Source of the DNA: Paenibacillus kyungheensis
Lineage (GTDB): Bacteria > Bacillota > Bacilli > Paenibacillales > Paenibacillaceae
Direction: 5' to 3'
NCBI RefSeq assembly: GCF_028606985.1
Contig: NZ_CP117416.1
Location: 1,402,001-1,466,000, forward strand
DNA length: 64,000 nt
The notes below the pieces were generated by a model. It saw only the letters and a list, made by a program, of their open reading frames with translations. It searched no databases and was not told the origin of the DNA. How positions within the stretch are numbered: position 1 is the stretch's first letter; every line of letters begins with the position of its first letter. This document shows positions 55,562 through 64,000 of this stretch, piece by piece. Made by a program: the position numbers and the translations under genes.

Positions 55562-56561
55562 GTCGTGAGCCTCCTTTACAACGAATCAGGTAAAGGAAAA
55601 AAGGAACACCGAATAAAGCAGTAATTACACCGATAGGAGTCTCAAATGGATAATTTACAAACCGAGATAAAATATCGCAACAAGCTAAAAACATCCCTCC
55701 AAGTACACCGGATAACGGAATAATACGGCGATAATCGGTTCCGCCGATCATTTTGGCAATATGAGGAACAATCAAGCCGATAAAAGCAATTTTTCCCGCT
55801 AGAGCCACAGAAATACCGGATAACAAAGCAACTGCTATAAAAGCTGCCAATTTGATAAGTTTGACCCGTTGACCTAGACCTGTAGATATTTCTTCGCCTA
55901 GAGATAACGCAGAAATAGAGCGAGCGATAATCAACATAATCACAAAGCCGACAATAGCAAACGGAAGCGATAATTGAATCAATTCAGGATCAATCTGATA
56001 TAAGCGAGCGTTATACCAATAACTAATCCGCTGTGATACATGAAAATACATCGCAATCGCATCAGCTAATCCATTCAAAAACATACCGGTTAATGTGTCT
56101 AGAATAGCTAGAACAATCGGTGACTGTGCTCCTGGAATCAGATAAGACATTCCAAATACCAATAACATGCCAAAAGCCGAACCTAACATAGATACCACAA
56201 TCAGACTGCTTCCATGTATAGACGGTGCAAAGATCATACATAATGTAATCGCAAATACAGAACCATCCAATACACCAAGTAGTGAAGGGGAAGCTAGATC
56301 GTTACGAGTAATCCCTTGCATGACTGCGCCAGACATCGCAAGAAAAGCCCCGATCAACAAAGCACCGATCGCGCGCGGTAACCTTGAATGACGTATAATC
56401 TGATGATCGACATTACCAGCATCAAAATGAAAGATAGCGTTCCAGACATCAAGAGATGAGATGTTTTTGGCTCCATATAGAACAGATATCACAATGATGA
56501 AAATAATGACTACCGGCGCAGTCCAAAAGATCACTGCCGGTAGTCTATAAATGTTGTACAT
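55554..56561 (-). CDS. feuB: Iron-siderophore ABC permease, FeuB-like
   Basis: 335 residues, FecCD family. IIRHSRLPRAIGALLIGAFL, GITRNDLASPSLLGVLDGSV, and GKIAFIGLIVPHIAKMIGGT. First permease of the pair, 18 bp downstream of the binding-protein gene. Its end overlaps feuC. Ferric catecholate uptake is inferred from the besA and btr neighbours. Confidence 0.87.
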   Translation of the reverse strand: MYNIYRLPAVIFWTAPVVIIFIIVISVLYGAKNISSLDVWNAIFHFDAGNVDHQIIRHSRLPRAIGALLIGAFLAMSGAVMQGITRNDLASPSLLGVLDGSVFAITLCMIFAPSIHGSSLIVVSMLGSAFGMLLVFGMSYLIPGAQSPIVLAILDTLTGMFLNGLADAIAMYFHVSQRISYWYNARLYQIDPELIQLSLPFAIVGFVIMLIIARSISALSLGEEISTGLGQRVKLIKLAAFIAVALLSGISVALAGKIAFIGLIVPHIAKMIGGTDYRRIIPLSGVLGGMFLACCDILSRFVNYPFETPIGVITALFGVPFFLYLIRCKGGSRHG

Positions 56562-56579
56562 ATTAGATTCATTACCTTC

Positions 56580-57566
56580 TTATTTGGATTGTAACGTATC
56601 AACAAAAGCTTGAAGAAATTGAATTTTACTATACGCTGTTCCACCTTGAGCGAGAGGATCAACTACATTGACAAAGACGTTGCCATCTTTGACAGCTTGA
56701 ATACTTTGGAAAATCGGATTTTTTTGCAGATCTTCCAGAGCGCCTGTAGCATCTGGATTCTCGTCTTCTGAAAACTGGATAAATAACACATCTGGATTCA
56801 TTTGAGCAAATTGTTCAATTGAGATCGCTTCTTGTGATTTAGCAGCGGCAACTTCTGCTGGAATAGCTAACCCCAGATCGCTGTATAATACAGGATTAAA
56901 GTATAAGTCAGGCCCGTATAGACAGACAGCTCCTTCACGCATACGAACTAGCAATACTTGTTTATCTTTTAATGTACTTTGTAAAGTCGTTTTCGCTTTT
57001 TCTAAATTAGCTTTGTAAGCAGTGATTTCTTGTGCTGCTTGTTTTTGCTTGCCACTAATTTCACCTAACAGGGTCAAATTTTCTTCCCAGTTTGTAGCAA
57101 CATGCGAATAAGGAATAGTGGGGGCAATCTGTTGTAATTTTTCCAGTATAGCCGGATCGAACTTGGTTGTGCCGAGAATAACATCCGGTTTGAGAGACAA
57201 AATCTTTTCAAAGTTAGGATCGATTTTTTCCCCTATTGATTCTGCTTGATCAGTGATCGAAGCGAACAAAGGAGGGAATTTACCGGAGACAGAGATTGCG
57301 CCAACAGGATGAATATCAAGTAAAATAGAATCCTCCATTGCTTCCAAAGAACCTGTAATCACGATTCGTTCGGCTTTGGCTGGAATCGTATAAGACTTGT
57401 CCAGATACGTAATCGTTCGCGTAGCTGTAGAAGCTGAATCCGTCGAAGCTACAGGTGTAGTTGCTGAAGAGCTAGTTCCTTCTGTCGCTATAGGCTTACC
57501 ACATGCAGCCAATATTACAAATGTGGCAATCATACATATAGACGTAATTGTTTTTTTCATAATCAT
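56580..57566 (-). CDS. feuA: Iron-siderophore-binding lipoprotein, FeuA-like
   Basis: About 328 residues. Signal peptide with lipobox ILAAC, Cys at about residue 22, then a class III (BtuF-fold) binding protein: ITYLDKSYTIPAKAERIVIT, NFEKILSLKPDVILGTTKFD, and MNPDVLFIQFSEDENPDATG. It captures the ferric siderophore outside the membrane. The start at 57566 follows GAGGGGAG; the longer frame to 57605 would run through the Fur box. First gene of the transporter operon. Confidence 0.87.
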   Translation of the reverse strand: MIMKKTITSICMIATFVILAACGKPIATEGTSSSATTPVASTDSASTATRTITYLDKSYTIPAKAERIVITGSLEAMEDSILLDIHPVGAISVSGKFPPLFASITDQAESIGEKIDPNFEKILSLKPDVILGTTKFDPAILEKLQQIAPTIPYSHVATNWEENLTLLGEISGKQKQAAQEITAYKANLEKAKTTLQSTLKDKQVLLVRMREGAVCLYGPDLYFNPVLYSDLGLAIPAEVAAAKSQEAISIEQFAQMNPDVLFIQFSEDENPDATGALEDLQKNPIFQSIQAVKDGNVFVNVVDPLAQGGTAYSKIQFLQAFVDTLQSK

Positions 57567-57589
57567 TATATAACTCCCCTCAATATCAG

Positions 57590-57604
57590 TGAGAAAGATT
57601 CTCA
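57590..57604 (-). promoter_or_regulatory. Fur box ahead of feuA
   Basis: TGAGAAAGATTCTCA agrees with the 7-1-7 Fur consensus TGATAATNATTATCA at most positions. On the minus strand it lies directly after a TATGAT -10 (57611-57616), so Fur binding would cover the start of transcription. The -35 is poor, as expected for a promoter needing the Btr activator. Confidence 0.65.
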
Positions 57605-57646
57605 ATAGCTATCATAGAGGTTATATTTGTGCTTTGCCATAGACAA

Positions 57647-59314
57647 TCAACGGATAGCACATGGACTTTTGGCGGATAAATAGTGTATTAGCTCTTCACG
57701 TACTCTGGTCAAAGCAGTAGGAGAGTATTCGCGCCATGGACTTGAACTTAGAATATGCAATTGTTGTTGACGGATTACTGGAAGATCAAGCCAGCGAGAA
57801 GATTGACGTAATCGATGCCAGTGTTCTAATGTCTCTGAATCTTGACGAATTAAGATACCAATATGTTCTACATCACTTGCTTGTAATTGATCCCATGTCA
57901 CTATATCCTCTTCATTATCGTCAGCCGGTGTATCGTGAGGTCGCTGTATTCCCAGTTCGTTATAGACGTAATCTAATAATCCGGCTGAACCGAGGCTGTA
58001 TAACTGATCATGAAGCATACGCACAAATAATACAGTAGGTCTGGAACCATCTGAACGGGTAAGTAACGTTCTAACACGTGCAGTATGTTGATCAAATGTA
58101 TTAATCCATTGCTTGGCTTCTTCATTCATCTGAAGTTGTTCTGCCAGTTGATATAAGCCTGTTCGCCATGAACCACGTTGTGGAGCTGGCAATGTAATCA
58201 TTTGAGCAGATTGACTTAACTGTGTATATTCTTCGGCTTGAATATCGTGTGAACATACGATCCAATCAGGCTTGAGTTCTTCTAGCTGTCGTATAGCGGT
58301 ATGAGTCTGCTGATATGAATTTCCATATTCCAAATGATAAGGAATATCTGCACCGTAACGTTCTAGATAATATCCTGACCATTTGGGATGTAGTGGAGCA
58401 GCATAAGGTACAATATCAAGCGGTAGCAGATAACCAAGTGTAGACACACTAGCATAAGCGGCTACTTTTTGCTTGCGTTTGTGTATATATGTCGAAGGTG
58501 ATATACCTGTTTCTTTTTTGAATACACGACTAAAATAAAATTCATCCCGATAACCGACTTCATGTGCGATATCTTTGAGTTTGTAGCCTGAACGAAGCAT
58601 CAACTGTTTGGCCTGCGTAAGACGAATTTCAGTCATATATTCATGAGGGCTTTGACCATAGGTTTTTTTAAATACATCAGAGAAATGCTTGGCACTAAGT
58701 CCAGCAATCTGACTTAATTGTTCTAGCGTATGTGCTTGCTGAGGATGATCAGCAATATAATTTCGAGCACGCACCAGACCATCTTCTTGCTGGAACGTAC
58801 ATTTTTCTTTGGCAGTAGCCACTTCAAACAACAATTCAATAGCATCAATCTGAGCACGCCAGCGATGTAACACATGAGTCGAACGAAAAGCAGAGCAAAT
58901 CTGCTGACACTTTGCACTGGCATACGGAAGTGTAGCTTCAGTCGGAAAATATAAGTGTTGAGAATCGGTAGCAGACTGCAATTGTCTAGGATCGTCTGGA
59001 TGTGGCAGATATAATTCCAGATGAAGCATTGCTACCTGTGTATCCATATGTTCGGAAGACAAAGCAAATGTACTACCGGAGTGACATAGATAGACTGTAT
59101 CTGTTCTCATAGGGTAGGGATCATTTTCACGCTTTAATATACATTCGCCTTCGATCAGTACAAGAATAGTCATATGAGTCGCCATAATCTGTGTTAATGA
59201 CAATGAAGTCTGAGGTTGTATATGTTGAATATCTGCATGATGCAGCTGTAATACATAAGGATGTGCTTGAACAGTTGCTTGGGTAGTTATCGGTGCCATC
59301 TGTGGAAAGTTCAA
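57647..59314 (-). CDS. btr: AraC-family siderophore-sensing activator, Btr-like
   Basis: About 555 residues with a TTG start. N-terminal cupin-like part, about 1-150; AraC double helix-turn-helix, about 165-270 (TLEQLSQIAGLSAKHFSDVF, YKLKDIAHEVGYRDEFYFSR, VFKKETGISPSTY); and a C-terminal FeuA-like periplasmic-binding domain, about 285-555 (LEELKPDWIVCSHDI, PTVLFVRMLHDQLYSLG). B. subtilis Btr (YbbB) has this unusual build: it binds the ferric siderophore in the cytoplasm and activates feuABC. AAAGGAGA lies 7 nt before the TTG at 59314; the frame to 59356 would translate the Fur box. Confidence 0.87.
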   Translation of the reverse strand: MNFPQMAPITTQATVQAHPYVLQLHHADIQHIQPQTSLSLTQIMATHMTILVLIEGECILKRENDPYPMRTDTVYLCHSGSTFALSSEHMDTQVAMLHLELYLPHPDDPRQLQSATDSQHLYFPTEATLPYASAKCQQICSAFRSTHVLHRWRAQIDAIELLFEVATAKEKCTFQQEDGLVRARNYIADHPQQAHTLEQLSQIAGLSAKHFSDVFKKTYGQSPHEYMTEIRLTQAKQLMLRSGYKLKDIAHEVGYRDEFYFSRVFKKETGISPSTYIHKRKQKVAAYASVSTLGYLLPLDIVPYAAPLHPKWSGYYLERYGADIPYHLEYGNSYQQTHTAIRQLEELKPDWIVCSHDIQAEEYTQLSQSAQMITLPAPQRGSWRTGLYQLAEQLQMNEEAKQWINTFDQHTARVRTLLTRSDGSRPTVLFVRMLHDQLYSLGSAGLLDYVYNELGIQRPHDTPADDNEEDIVTWDQLQASDVEHIGILIRQDSETLEHWHRLRQSSRWLDLPVIRQQQLHILSSSPWREYSPTALTRVREELIHYLSAKSPCAIR

Positions 59315-59335
59315 TATTGATTCTCCTTTACATAT

Positions 59336-59354
59336 GAAAATGATAATCATTATC
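59336..59354 (-). promoter_or_regulatory. Near-perfect Fur box ahead of btr
   Basis: GAAAATGATAATCATTATC matches the classic 19-bp Fur consensus GATAATGATAATCATTATC at 18 of 19 positions. It lies between the btr -10 and its ribosome site. Confidence 0.85.
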
Positions 59355-59360
59355 ACATAT

Positions 59361-59369
59361 ATTATATCA
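59361..59369 (-). promoter_or_regulatory. Extended -10 promoter of btr
   Basis: On the minus strand TGATATAAT gives a perfect TATAAT with an upstream TG. The Fur box begins about 7 bp downstream, over the expected start of transcription. Confidence 0.55.
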
Positions 59370-59482
59370 GAATTGATAAGTTGCTGAGAATTATCGTTCG
59401 TTCTCTGTTAAAATAGGAGTATAGATTTGAAGCAGAAGACAGCAACACGATCACTACAGAATCAGGATAAGGAGTTTTGGCA

Positions 59483-61366
59483 ATGAGCGTGCAAGCGCCT
59501 GTGATGCAGGAAGCACAGACTTTGTTACAGAAGTATTTTGGATATGAAGATTTTAGAGAAGGTCAACGGAAGATTGTAAATAGTCTATTACAACGTCAGG
59601 ATACGCTCGGAATTATGCCTACAGGTGGCGGTAAGTCGATCTGTTATCAGATTCCAGCGATGGTTAATGACGGAGTGACGCTAGTTATTTCACCGCTGAT
59701 CTCACTGATGAAAGATCAGGTCGATGCACTTACAGCGGCAGGGATTCCAGCGGCTTATATTAATAGCACGTTAACAGGTAAAGAAGTGAATGAACGGATT
59801 CGAGCTTCACGTCGTGGCGACCTGAAGTTATTATATGTTGCACCCGAGCGCTTAGAACTGGATTGGTTCCGCGAAGAAATGAACGGTGTGAATATTACGT
59901 GTATCGCTGTCGATGAAGCACACTGTGTATCGCAGTGGGGTCATGATTTCCGTACCAGTTATCTTGAGATTTCACCATTTGTAAATCAATTGCCACAGCG
60001 TCCAATCGTTGCCGCTTTTACAGCAACTGCAACACCGGAAGTGCGTGACGATATTTTGCGTCTTTTAAAATTAGATGATCCGCAGGTATTTATTACAGGA
60101 TTGGGTCGGGATAATCTAGCGATGGCGGTCATGCGTGGTACGCAGAGACGTGACTTTGTGATCGATTATGCCAAGTCTCATGACAATGAATCCGGTATTA
60201 TTTATGCGGCTACCCGTAAAGATGTAGATGATCTGTATAGTCGTCTGCTTAGTAGTGGGGTAGCGGCTGGACGTTATCATGCCGGAATGAGTGATGATGA
60301 ACGGGATCAGAGTCAGGAAGCTTTTATTTATGATGATATTCGCGTAATTGTGGCTACGAATGCATTTGGAATGGGTATCGACAAGTCTAACGTTCGGTAT
60401 GTTATTCATTATAATATGCCTAAAAATATGGAAGCTTATATTCAAGAAGCAGGTCGTGCAGGTCGTGATGGTGATCCTAGTGAATGTATCCTATTATTTA
60501 GCCCGCAAGATATTATGACTCAGAAATTTTTACTGGAACAAAATATGCATGAAGGTGATCGCAAACATAACGATTATCGCAAAATGCAACAGATGGTCGA
60601 TTACTGTTATACAACCAAATGTCTACGTAATGCGATGCTTGATTATTTTCATGAAGAACATTCCGGTGAACCCTGCGGACAATGTAGCTCTTGCCGGGAT
60701 GCTCGCGAGTTAGTCGATATGACGATCGATGCGCAGAAAATCTTCTCCTGTATTCATCGTCTACGTGAACGATTCGGTGTCTCGGTGGTAGCGCAAGTAC
60801 TCAAAGGTTCACGTAACAAAAAAGTACTGCAATATCAGTTCGATCAATTGCCTACTCATGGATTAATGTCTCATTTATCAGAAAAAGAAATCTCTGAGCG
60901 GATCAATGTACTGGCAGCCGAAGGATATCTGTTGCTAACCGAAGGACAATATCCGGTGGTAAAATTGCAACCGATCGCAGCCGAAGTGCTCAAAGGACAG
61001 CGTAAAGTCATGCAACGTGCACCACGTCCAATAGCGACTTCAGCTTCAAGTAGTTCAGGTTCTAGCCGTAGTCGTAGCACTAGCCGTAATAACGATGCTT
61101 CAGCAGTTAACGAGACAATCTTCGAGCAATTGCGTCTGATTCGTCGTGAACTGGCATCACGTGAAGGTGTACCATCTTATATTATTTTCAATGATGCAAC
61201 ATTGCGTGAAATGAGTGTTGTCGAACCGCAAAGCGAAGGCGAAATGCTGGAGATCAAAGGGGTCGGCGAAGTGAAATTCCGCAAATATGGCGAACCATTT
61301 TTAGCCTTTTTCCAGAAAGAAAGTATGGATATGCATCAAGGACGTTACGATATGGAAGAATTTTAA
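59483..61366 (+). CDS. recQ: ATP-dependent DNA helicase RecQ
   Basis: 627 residues. Walker A PTGGGKS at 46-52, DEAH box AVDEAHCVSQWGHDFR near 145, motif VI region YIQEAGRAGRDGDPSECILL. The zinc-binding module has CYTTKCLRNAMLDYF and CGQCSSC, then an RQC winged helix, a Ser/Arg-rich linker (SSSSGSSRSRSTS, about 515-528), and a C-terminal HRDC domain (FEQLRLIRRELASREGVPS). 3'-5' helicase for fork repair and recombination. The ATG at 59483 is 8 nt behind AAGGAG; the in-frame TTG at 59477 is too close. Monocistronic. Confidence 0.93.
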   Translation: MSVQAPVMQEAQTLLQKYFGYEDFREGQRKIVNSLLQRQDTLGIMPTGGGKSICYQIPAMVNDGVTLVISPLISLMKDQVDALTAAGIPAAYINSTLTGKEVNERIRASRRGDLKLLYVAPERLELDWFREEMNGVNITCIAVDEAHCVSQWGHDFRTSYLEISPFVNQLPQRPIVAAFTATATPEVRDDILRLLKLDDPQVFITGLGRDNLAMAVMRGTQRRDFVIDYAKSHDNESGIIYAATRKDVDDLYSRLLSSGVAAGRYHAGMSDDERDQSQEAFIYDDIRVIVATNAFGMGIDKSNVRYVIHYNMPKNMEAYIQEAGRAGRDGDPSECILLFSPQDIMTQKFLLEQNMHEGDRKHNDYRKMQQMVDYCYTTKCLRNAMLDYFHEEHSGEPCGQCSSCRDARELVDMTIDAQKIFSCIHRLRERFGVSVVAQVLKGSRNKKVLQYQFDQLPTHGLMSHLSEKEISERINVLAAEGYLLLTEGQYPVVKLQPIAAEVLKGQRKVMQRAPRPIATSASSSSGSSRSRSTSRNNDASAVNETIFEQLRLIRRELASREGVPSYIIFNDATLREMSVVEPQSEGEMLEIKGVGEVKFRKYGEPFLAFFQKESMDMHQGRYDMEEF

Positions 61367-61381
61367 AAGAAACCAACCAAC

Positions 61382-61458
61382 AACCGATACTTCGATCAAG
61401 TTTCTTTTCACAATCTATATTGAAAAGAGCTTACCGGTAAGAAGTATCGGTTTTTTGT
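61382..61458 (+). terminator. Long intrinsic terminator of recQ
   Basis: AACCGATACTTC pairs with GAAGTATCGGTT, followed by T residues; between the arms a second hairpin (TCTTTTCA with TGAAAAGA) is nested. Confidence 0.8.
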
Positions 61459-61511
61459 AATGTTTTGCAATGAGGTCACAGCAGGATAAGAACATGCGGA
61501 GGAAGATAAAT

Positions 61512-62351
61512 ATGCCTTTATTTGAAAAATATATCGGAATAGATTACTCGGGAGCAGATAAGCCACGCTCCAAAATTAAAGGTCTGGCTGTTGTGCAGGG
61601 AAGTATCTATTCACCTGCTTCTCTAGTCTATCCCTCTACTGTTAGTTCGCTTACTTCTAGCACATCATCATCTGACAAAGATCATCTCTGGTCAAGAGAA
61701 GAAGTGTATCTCTGGTTACGGGATCAGTTATTATCCAGTCAAGAACGAATGATTATCGGTATCGATCATGGGCTGTCGTATCCTTTGTCAGTGTTGCAAC
61801 AATTGCAGTTGGATCAGTGGGATGATTTTCTCAAATGGAGTTATCAGACATGGCAGACGACCAAACTTACCATGAAGCAAAGTAAAGAACAAGCTCATTA
61901 CACCAACTCTATCGCTAAGCGATTAGTGGAACGTGAATTTGTACCCTCAACCAAAAGTGTAGTTGATCTGGATCGTGTCTCCGGGATGCAAGGGGCAGTC
62001 TCTTATTCGACCCATACCGGATTAGCATGGATATATCGTCTACGATACTGGCAAAAAAGACATGGAATGAACATCCACTTCTGGCCATTTGATGGTAAAA
62101 TAATACCAAAACAACATCATGTGATTGTCGAAGCGTATCCTTCATTGTACAAAAGAAGAATGATCACCGAACCTCATCTATCCAATATCTCGACCTATAG
62201 TGAACATGAACGTGATGCGTATTATATTGCAGCATGGATGCAAGAGCGCGATCAAGAAGAGACGTTAGCACCTTATCTGTCTTTGCCTACATTAAGCAGA
62301 GCAGAATATCAATTGAGTCTGTTAGAAGGATGGGTATTGGGATGCTTGTAA
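61512..62351 (+). CDS. DUF429-like protein (predicted RNase H-fold)
   Basis: 279 residues. It begins MPLFEKYIGIDYSGADKPRS, with the GIDYSGA start typical of RNase H-like DUF429 proteins, and has IIGIDHGLSYP and a C-terminal HERDAYYIAAWMQ acidic block. The predicted nuclease fold has no demonstrated substrate. ATG behind GGAGG with 9-nt spacing; the upstream ATG at 61470 lacks a ribosome site. It lies 73 bp upstream of the thioesterase gene on the same strand. Confidence 0.65.
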   Translation: MPLFEKYIGIDYSGADKPRSKIKGLAVVQGSIYSPASLVYPSTVSSLTSSTSSSDKDHLWSREEVYLWLRDQLLSSQERMIIGIDHGLSYPLSVLQQLQLDQWDDFLKWSYQTWQTTKLTMKQSKEQAHYTNSIAKRLVEREFVPSTKSVVDLDRVSGMQGAVSYSTHTGLAWIYRLRYWQKRHGMNIHFWPFDGKIIPKQHHVIVEAYPSLYKRRMITEPHLSNISTYSEHERDAYYIAAWMQERDQEETLAPYLSLPTLSRAEYQLSLLEGWVLGCL

Positions 62352-62424
62352 CAGATTTGCTATCATGCCGAATCAGTATATTTACTGCATAGCGCTATCC
62401 CAACAATCATATGGAGGAATACAG

Positions 62425-63150
62425 ATGAATAATAAGATTCGATTATTTACGTTAGCGTATGCAGGTGGTAATGCTTATATTTATAATTCATGGAAAAAAT
62501 CATTACAGCCACAGATTGAATTGATTCCGATTGAGCTTCCCGGTCATGGACACCGAATTGCAGAGCCTTTAGTTAGCGATGTGGCAGTAGTTGTTAACGA
62601 TCTATGGCAACAGATCCGACCGTATTTTCAAGACCATCGTCCGTTTGCTTTTTTCGGGCATAGTATGGGCAGTCTTCTTGCATTTGAAATGATACATAAA
62701 GTGTATACCGAAACAGGTCGTTATCCGGTAACAAGCCTATTCTCAGGCCGAGTAGCTCCTCATATTGCCAGTCGCAAAGAATGGAGCCAACTTTCAGATC
62801 AAGCCTTTATTGAAAAAGTCATTACCCTCGGCGGAATACCGGATGTTATACTGGAACATAAGGAATTGTTGGAGATGATTATTCCTGTATTGCGTGCCGA
62901 TTTTAGGCTTGTAGAGCAATATCGCTATAACAAGCAGTATGAAGTATTTCCGTTCCCGATCACGGTCTTAACCGGAGAACAGGATCAAATGACAACGATA
63001 GATATCGAAGCATGGAGTGAGTATTCATCACTTCCAACGACATTCAAATCTTATCATGGTGGACATTTCTTTATTAATACTTGCGCAGAACAGGTGCTTG
63101 CCGATATCCGAATGATTTTGTTACAGCATGAGAGGAGCATATCGCTATGA
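62425..63150 (+). CDS. Type II thioesterase (NRPS/PKS editing type)
   Basis: 241 residues, alpha/beta hydrolase. LFTLAYAGGNAYIYNSW, ELPGHGHRIAEPL, nucleophile FFGHSMGS with Ser80, acid Asp in VLTGEQDQMT, and His in YHGGHFFIN match SrfAD/GrsT-like type II thioesterases. These remove stalled acyl groups from peptidyl carrier domains. No NRPS or PKS gene is in the window. The ATG at 62425 is behind TGGAGGA; the frame open to 62365 includes that site. The stop overlaps the next ATG by 4 bp. Confidence 0.83.
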   Translation: MNNKIRLFTLAYAGGNAYIYNSWKKSLQPQIELIPIELPGHGHRIAEPLVSDVAVVVNDLWQQIRPYFQDHRPFAFFGHSMGSLLAFEMIHKVYTETGRYPVTSLFSGRVAPHIASRKEWSQLSDQAFIEKVITLGGIPDVILEHKELLEMIIPVLRADFRLVEQYRYNKQYEVFPFPITVLTGEQDQMTTIDIEAWSEYSSLPTTFKSYHGGHFFINTCAEQVLADIRMILLQHERSISL

Positions 63151-64000
63151 AAGTCGTATTATCTACATTGAACGCCAAGTATATTCATACATCACTTGCG
63201 ATTCGTTGCCTAAAAGCTTTTAGTGAAAAAGACTTTGATATTGAACTTGCCGAATTTACAATCAAAGACCCGGTGATGAATATCGTATCTGACTTGTTCC
63301 AACGGAAACCGGATGTGATCGGATTTTCATGTTACATCTGGAATATTGAAGAAACGATTAAAGTGGTCGATATTCTCAAAAAAGTCATGCCAGAAGTGAA
63401 AATTGTACTCGGTGGCCCTGAAGTATCTTATGATACCGAATACTGGATGAAGCGTGTCAGCAATATCGACTTTATCGTGATTGGTGAAGGCGAAGAAACG
63501 TTCCATCATTTACTACAAGAGATCGAAGGAGCAGGCAAATATCATTTTGTCTACGGGGTAGCATACCGCAAAGGCGAAGAACTGATTATGATGCCAGGTC
63601 GTCCGAAGCTTGATCTCAATGAACTACCTTCGCCGTACCGATTTGTCGAAGATGTACCTGAACTTGCCAAGCGGGTTGTATATTTTGAAACGAGTCGTGG
63701 TTGTCCGTTTAGCTGTCAATTTTGCTTATCCAGTATTGAAGTCGGTGTGCGTTATTTTGATATCGAACGTACCAAAAGTGATATTCTGTACTTGATCGAT
63801 CAAGGTGCCAAATTAATCAAGTTTGTCGATCGTACATTTAATATTAAGCGTGATTATGCGATGGAAATGTTCGAGTTTTTAATAGCGAATCATAATGGAT
63901 GTACATTCCAATTTGAGATTACCGCAGATATTATGCGTCCCGAAGTGTTAGATTATCTAGCAGAACATGCACCACCGGGTGTATTCCGCTTTGAGATTGG
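63147..64000 (+). CDS. B12-binding-domain radical SAM protein, 5' part
   Basis: The frame runs off the right edge; 284 residues are visible. The N-terminal, about 1-130, is a cobalamin-binding Rossmann-like domain (VVLSTLNAKYIHTSLAIRCL, KIVLGGPEVSYD, FIVIGEGEETFHHLL). Radical SAM cluster motif C186-x3-C190-x2-C193 in ETSRGCPFSCQFCLSS. The B12/radical SAM class performs methylations or rearrangements on unactivated carbons; the substrate is unknown. ATG overlaps the thioesterase stop (ATGA), so translation is coupled. AGAGGAG precedes it. Confidence 0.87.
   Translation, partial: MKVVLSTLNAKYIHTSLAIRCLKAFSEKDFDIELAEFTIKDPVMNIVSDLFQRKPDVIGFSCYIWNIEETIKVVDILKKVMPEVKIVLGGPEVSYDTEYWMKRVSNIDFIVIGEGEETFHHLLQEIEGAGKYHFVYGVAYRKGEELIMMPGRPKLDLNELPSPYRFVEDVPELAKRVVYFETSRGCPFSCQFCLSSIEVGVRYFDIERTKSDILYLIDQGAKLIKFVDRTFNIKRDYAMEMFEFLIANHNGCTFQFEITADIMRPEVLDYLAEHAPPGVFRFEI

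Noticed and set aside
1-64000. Search by eye for CRISPR arrays, tRNA, rRNA, insertion sequences, prophage, T-box and SAM riboswitches
   Set aside because: No regularly spaced repeats, no tRNA-like cloverleaf, no transposase or integrase motifs, and no such riboswitch core were found; a covariance-model scan would be more sensitive.

Overview
The window reads as a contiguous chromosomal segment of a low-GC, spore-forming Gram-positive bacterium. Paenibacillus or a close relative in Paenibacillaceae fits best. Pointers are the GlnK/GlnL-type two-component pair, a YheC/YheD-type spore-coat protein, an S-layer protein, a TcyP-type cystine carrier, a feu/besA/btr siderophore locus, many lipoproteins with clear lipoboxes, strong AGGAGG ribosome sites and frequent TTG/GTG starts. 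The genus is inferred from gene content, not from a marker gene. I saw no rRNA, tRNA, CRISPR array, transposase, integrase or phage gene.

Layout. 1-1.5 kb: 3' end of a YigZ/IMPACT gene, a TetR regulator, and YjbQ. 1.7-5.6 kb: a complete sulfate importer (cysT, cysW, cysA, binding lipoprotein). 5.8-12.4 kb: a PhnP-like hydrolase, then a glutamine importer (glnQ, glnH, glnM, glnP) behind a perfect GlnR/TnrA-type box, followed by a GlnK/GlnL-type two-component pair. 12.5-16.7 kb: HAD phosphatase, lipoate ligase, a chemoreceptor, and between the last two an unusual 600-bp intergenic region with a G-quadruplex motif and a large branched hairpin. 17-21.7 kb: cystine carrier TcyP, a preQ1-I riboswitch directly in front of a YhhQ-type queuosine-precursor transporter, a Xaa-Pro peptidase and a DinB-family protein.

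21.9-29.5 kb: a three-gene unit of unknown role (DUF4261, OB/S1-like, small acidic protein), a split ThrE-type exporter, DUF4241, an alarmone-hydrolase-like HD protein, a HAD phosphatase and an S-layer protein. 29.6-36.6 kb: a double-length ATP-grasp coat protein, an oxidoreductase, and a second sulfate importer (binding protein and two permeases, no ATPase) followed by an FTCD-family cyclodeaminase. 36.7-43.6 kb: SpeD, two tandem paralogous chemoreceptors and two orphan proteins. 43.7-50.1 kb: RluA-type pseudouridine synthase, an OmpR-type two-component system, a secreted Lys/His/Thr/Ala-rich 43-residue-repeat protein, and a secreted F5/8-FN3 protein. 50.2-53.5 kb: an amino-acid permease divergent from a LysR regulator, and an esterase. 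53.7-59.4 kb: an iron-siderophore locus with the order btr, feuA, feuB, feuC, besA and two Fur boxes. 59.5-64 kb: RecQ, a DUF429 protein, a type II thioesterase and a B12-binding radical SAM enzyme cut off by the window end.

Themes are sulfur supply (two sulfate importers, TcyP), nitrogen supply under GlnR and a glutamine-type sensor pair, iron uptake under Fur and Btr, and motility (three chemoreceptors). Most transcription units end in clear intrinsic hairpins. The items most worth a second look are the 14.4-14.9 kb intergenic structure, the secreted cationic repeat protein, the ATP-grasp fusion, the DUF4261 unit and the thioesterase/radical-SAM coupling.
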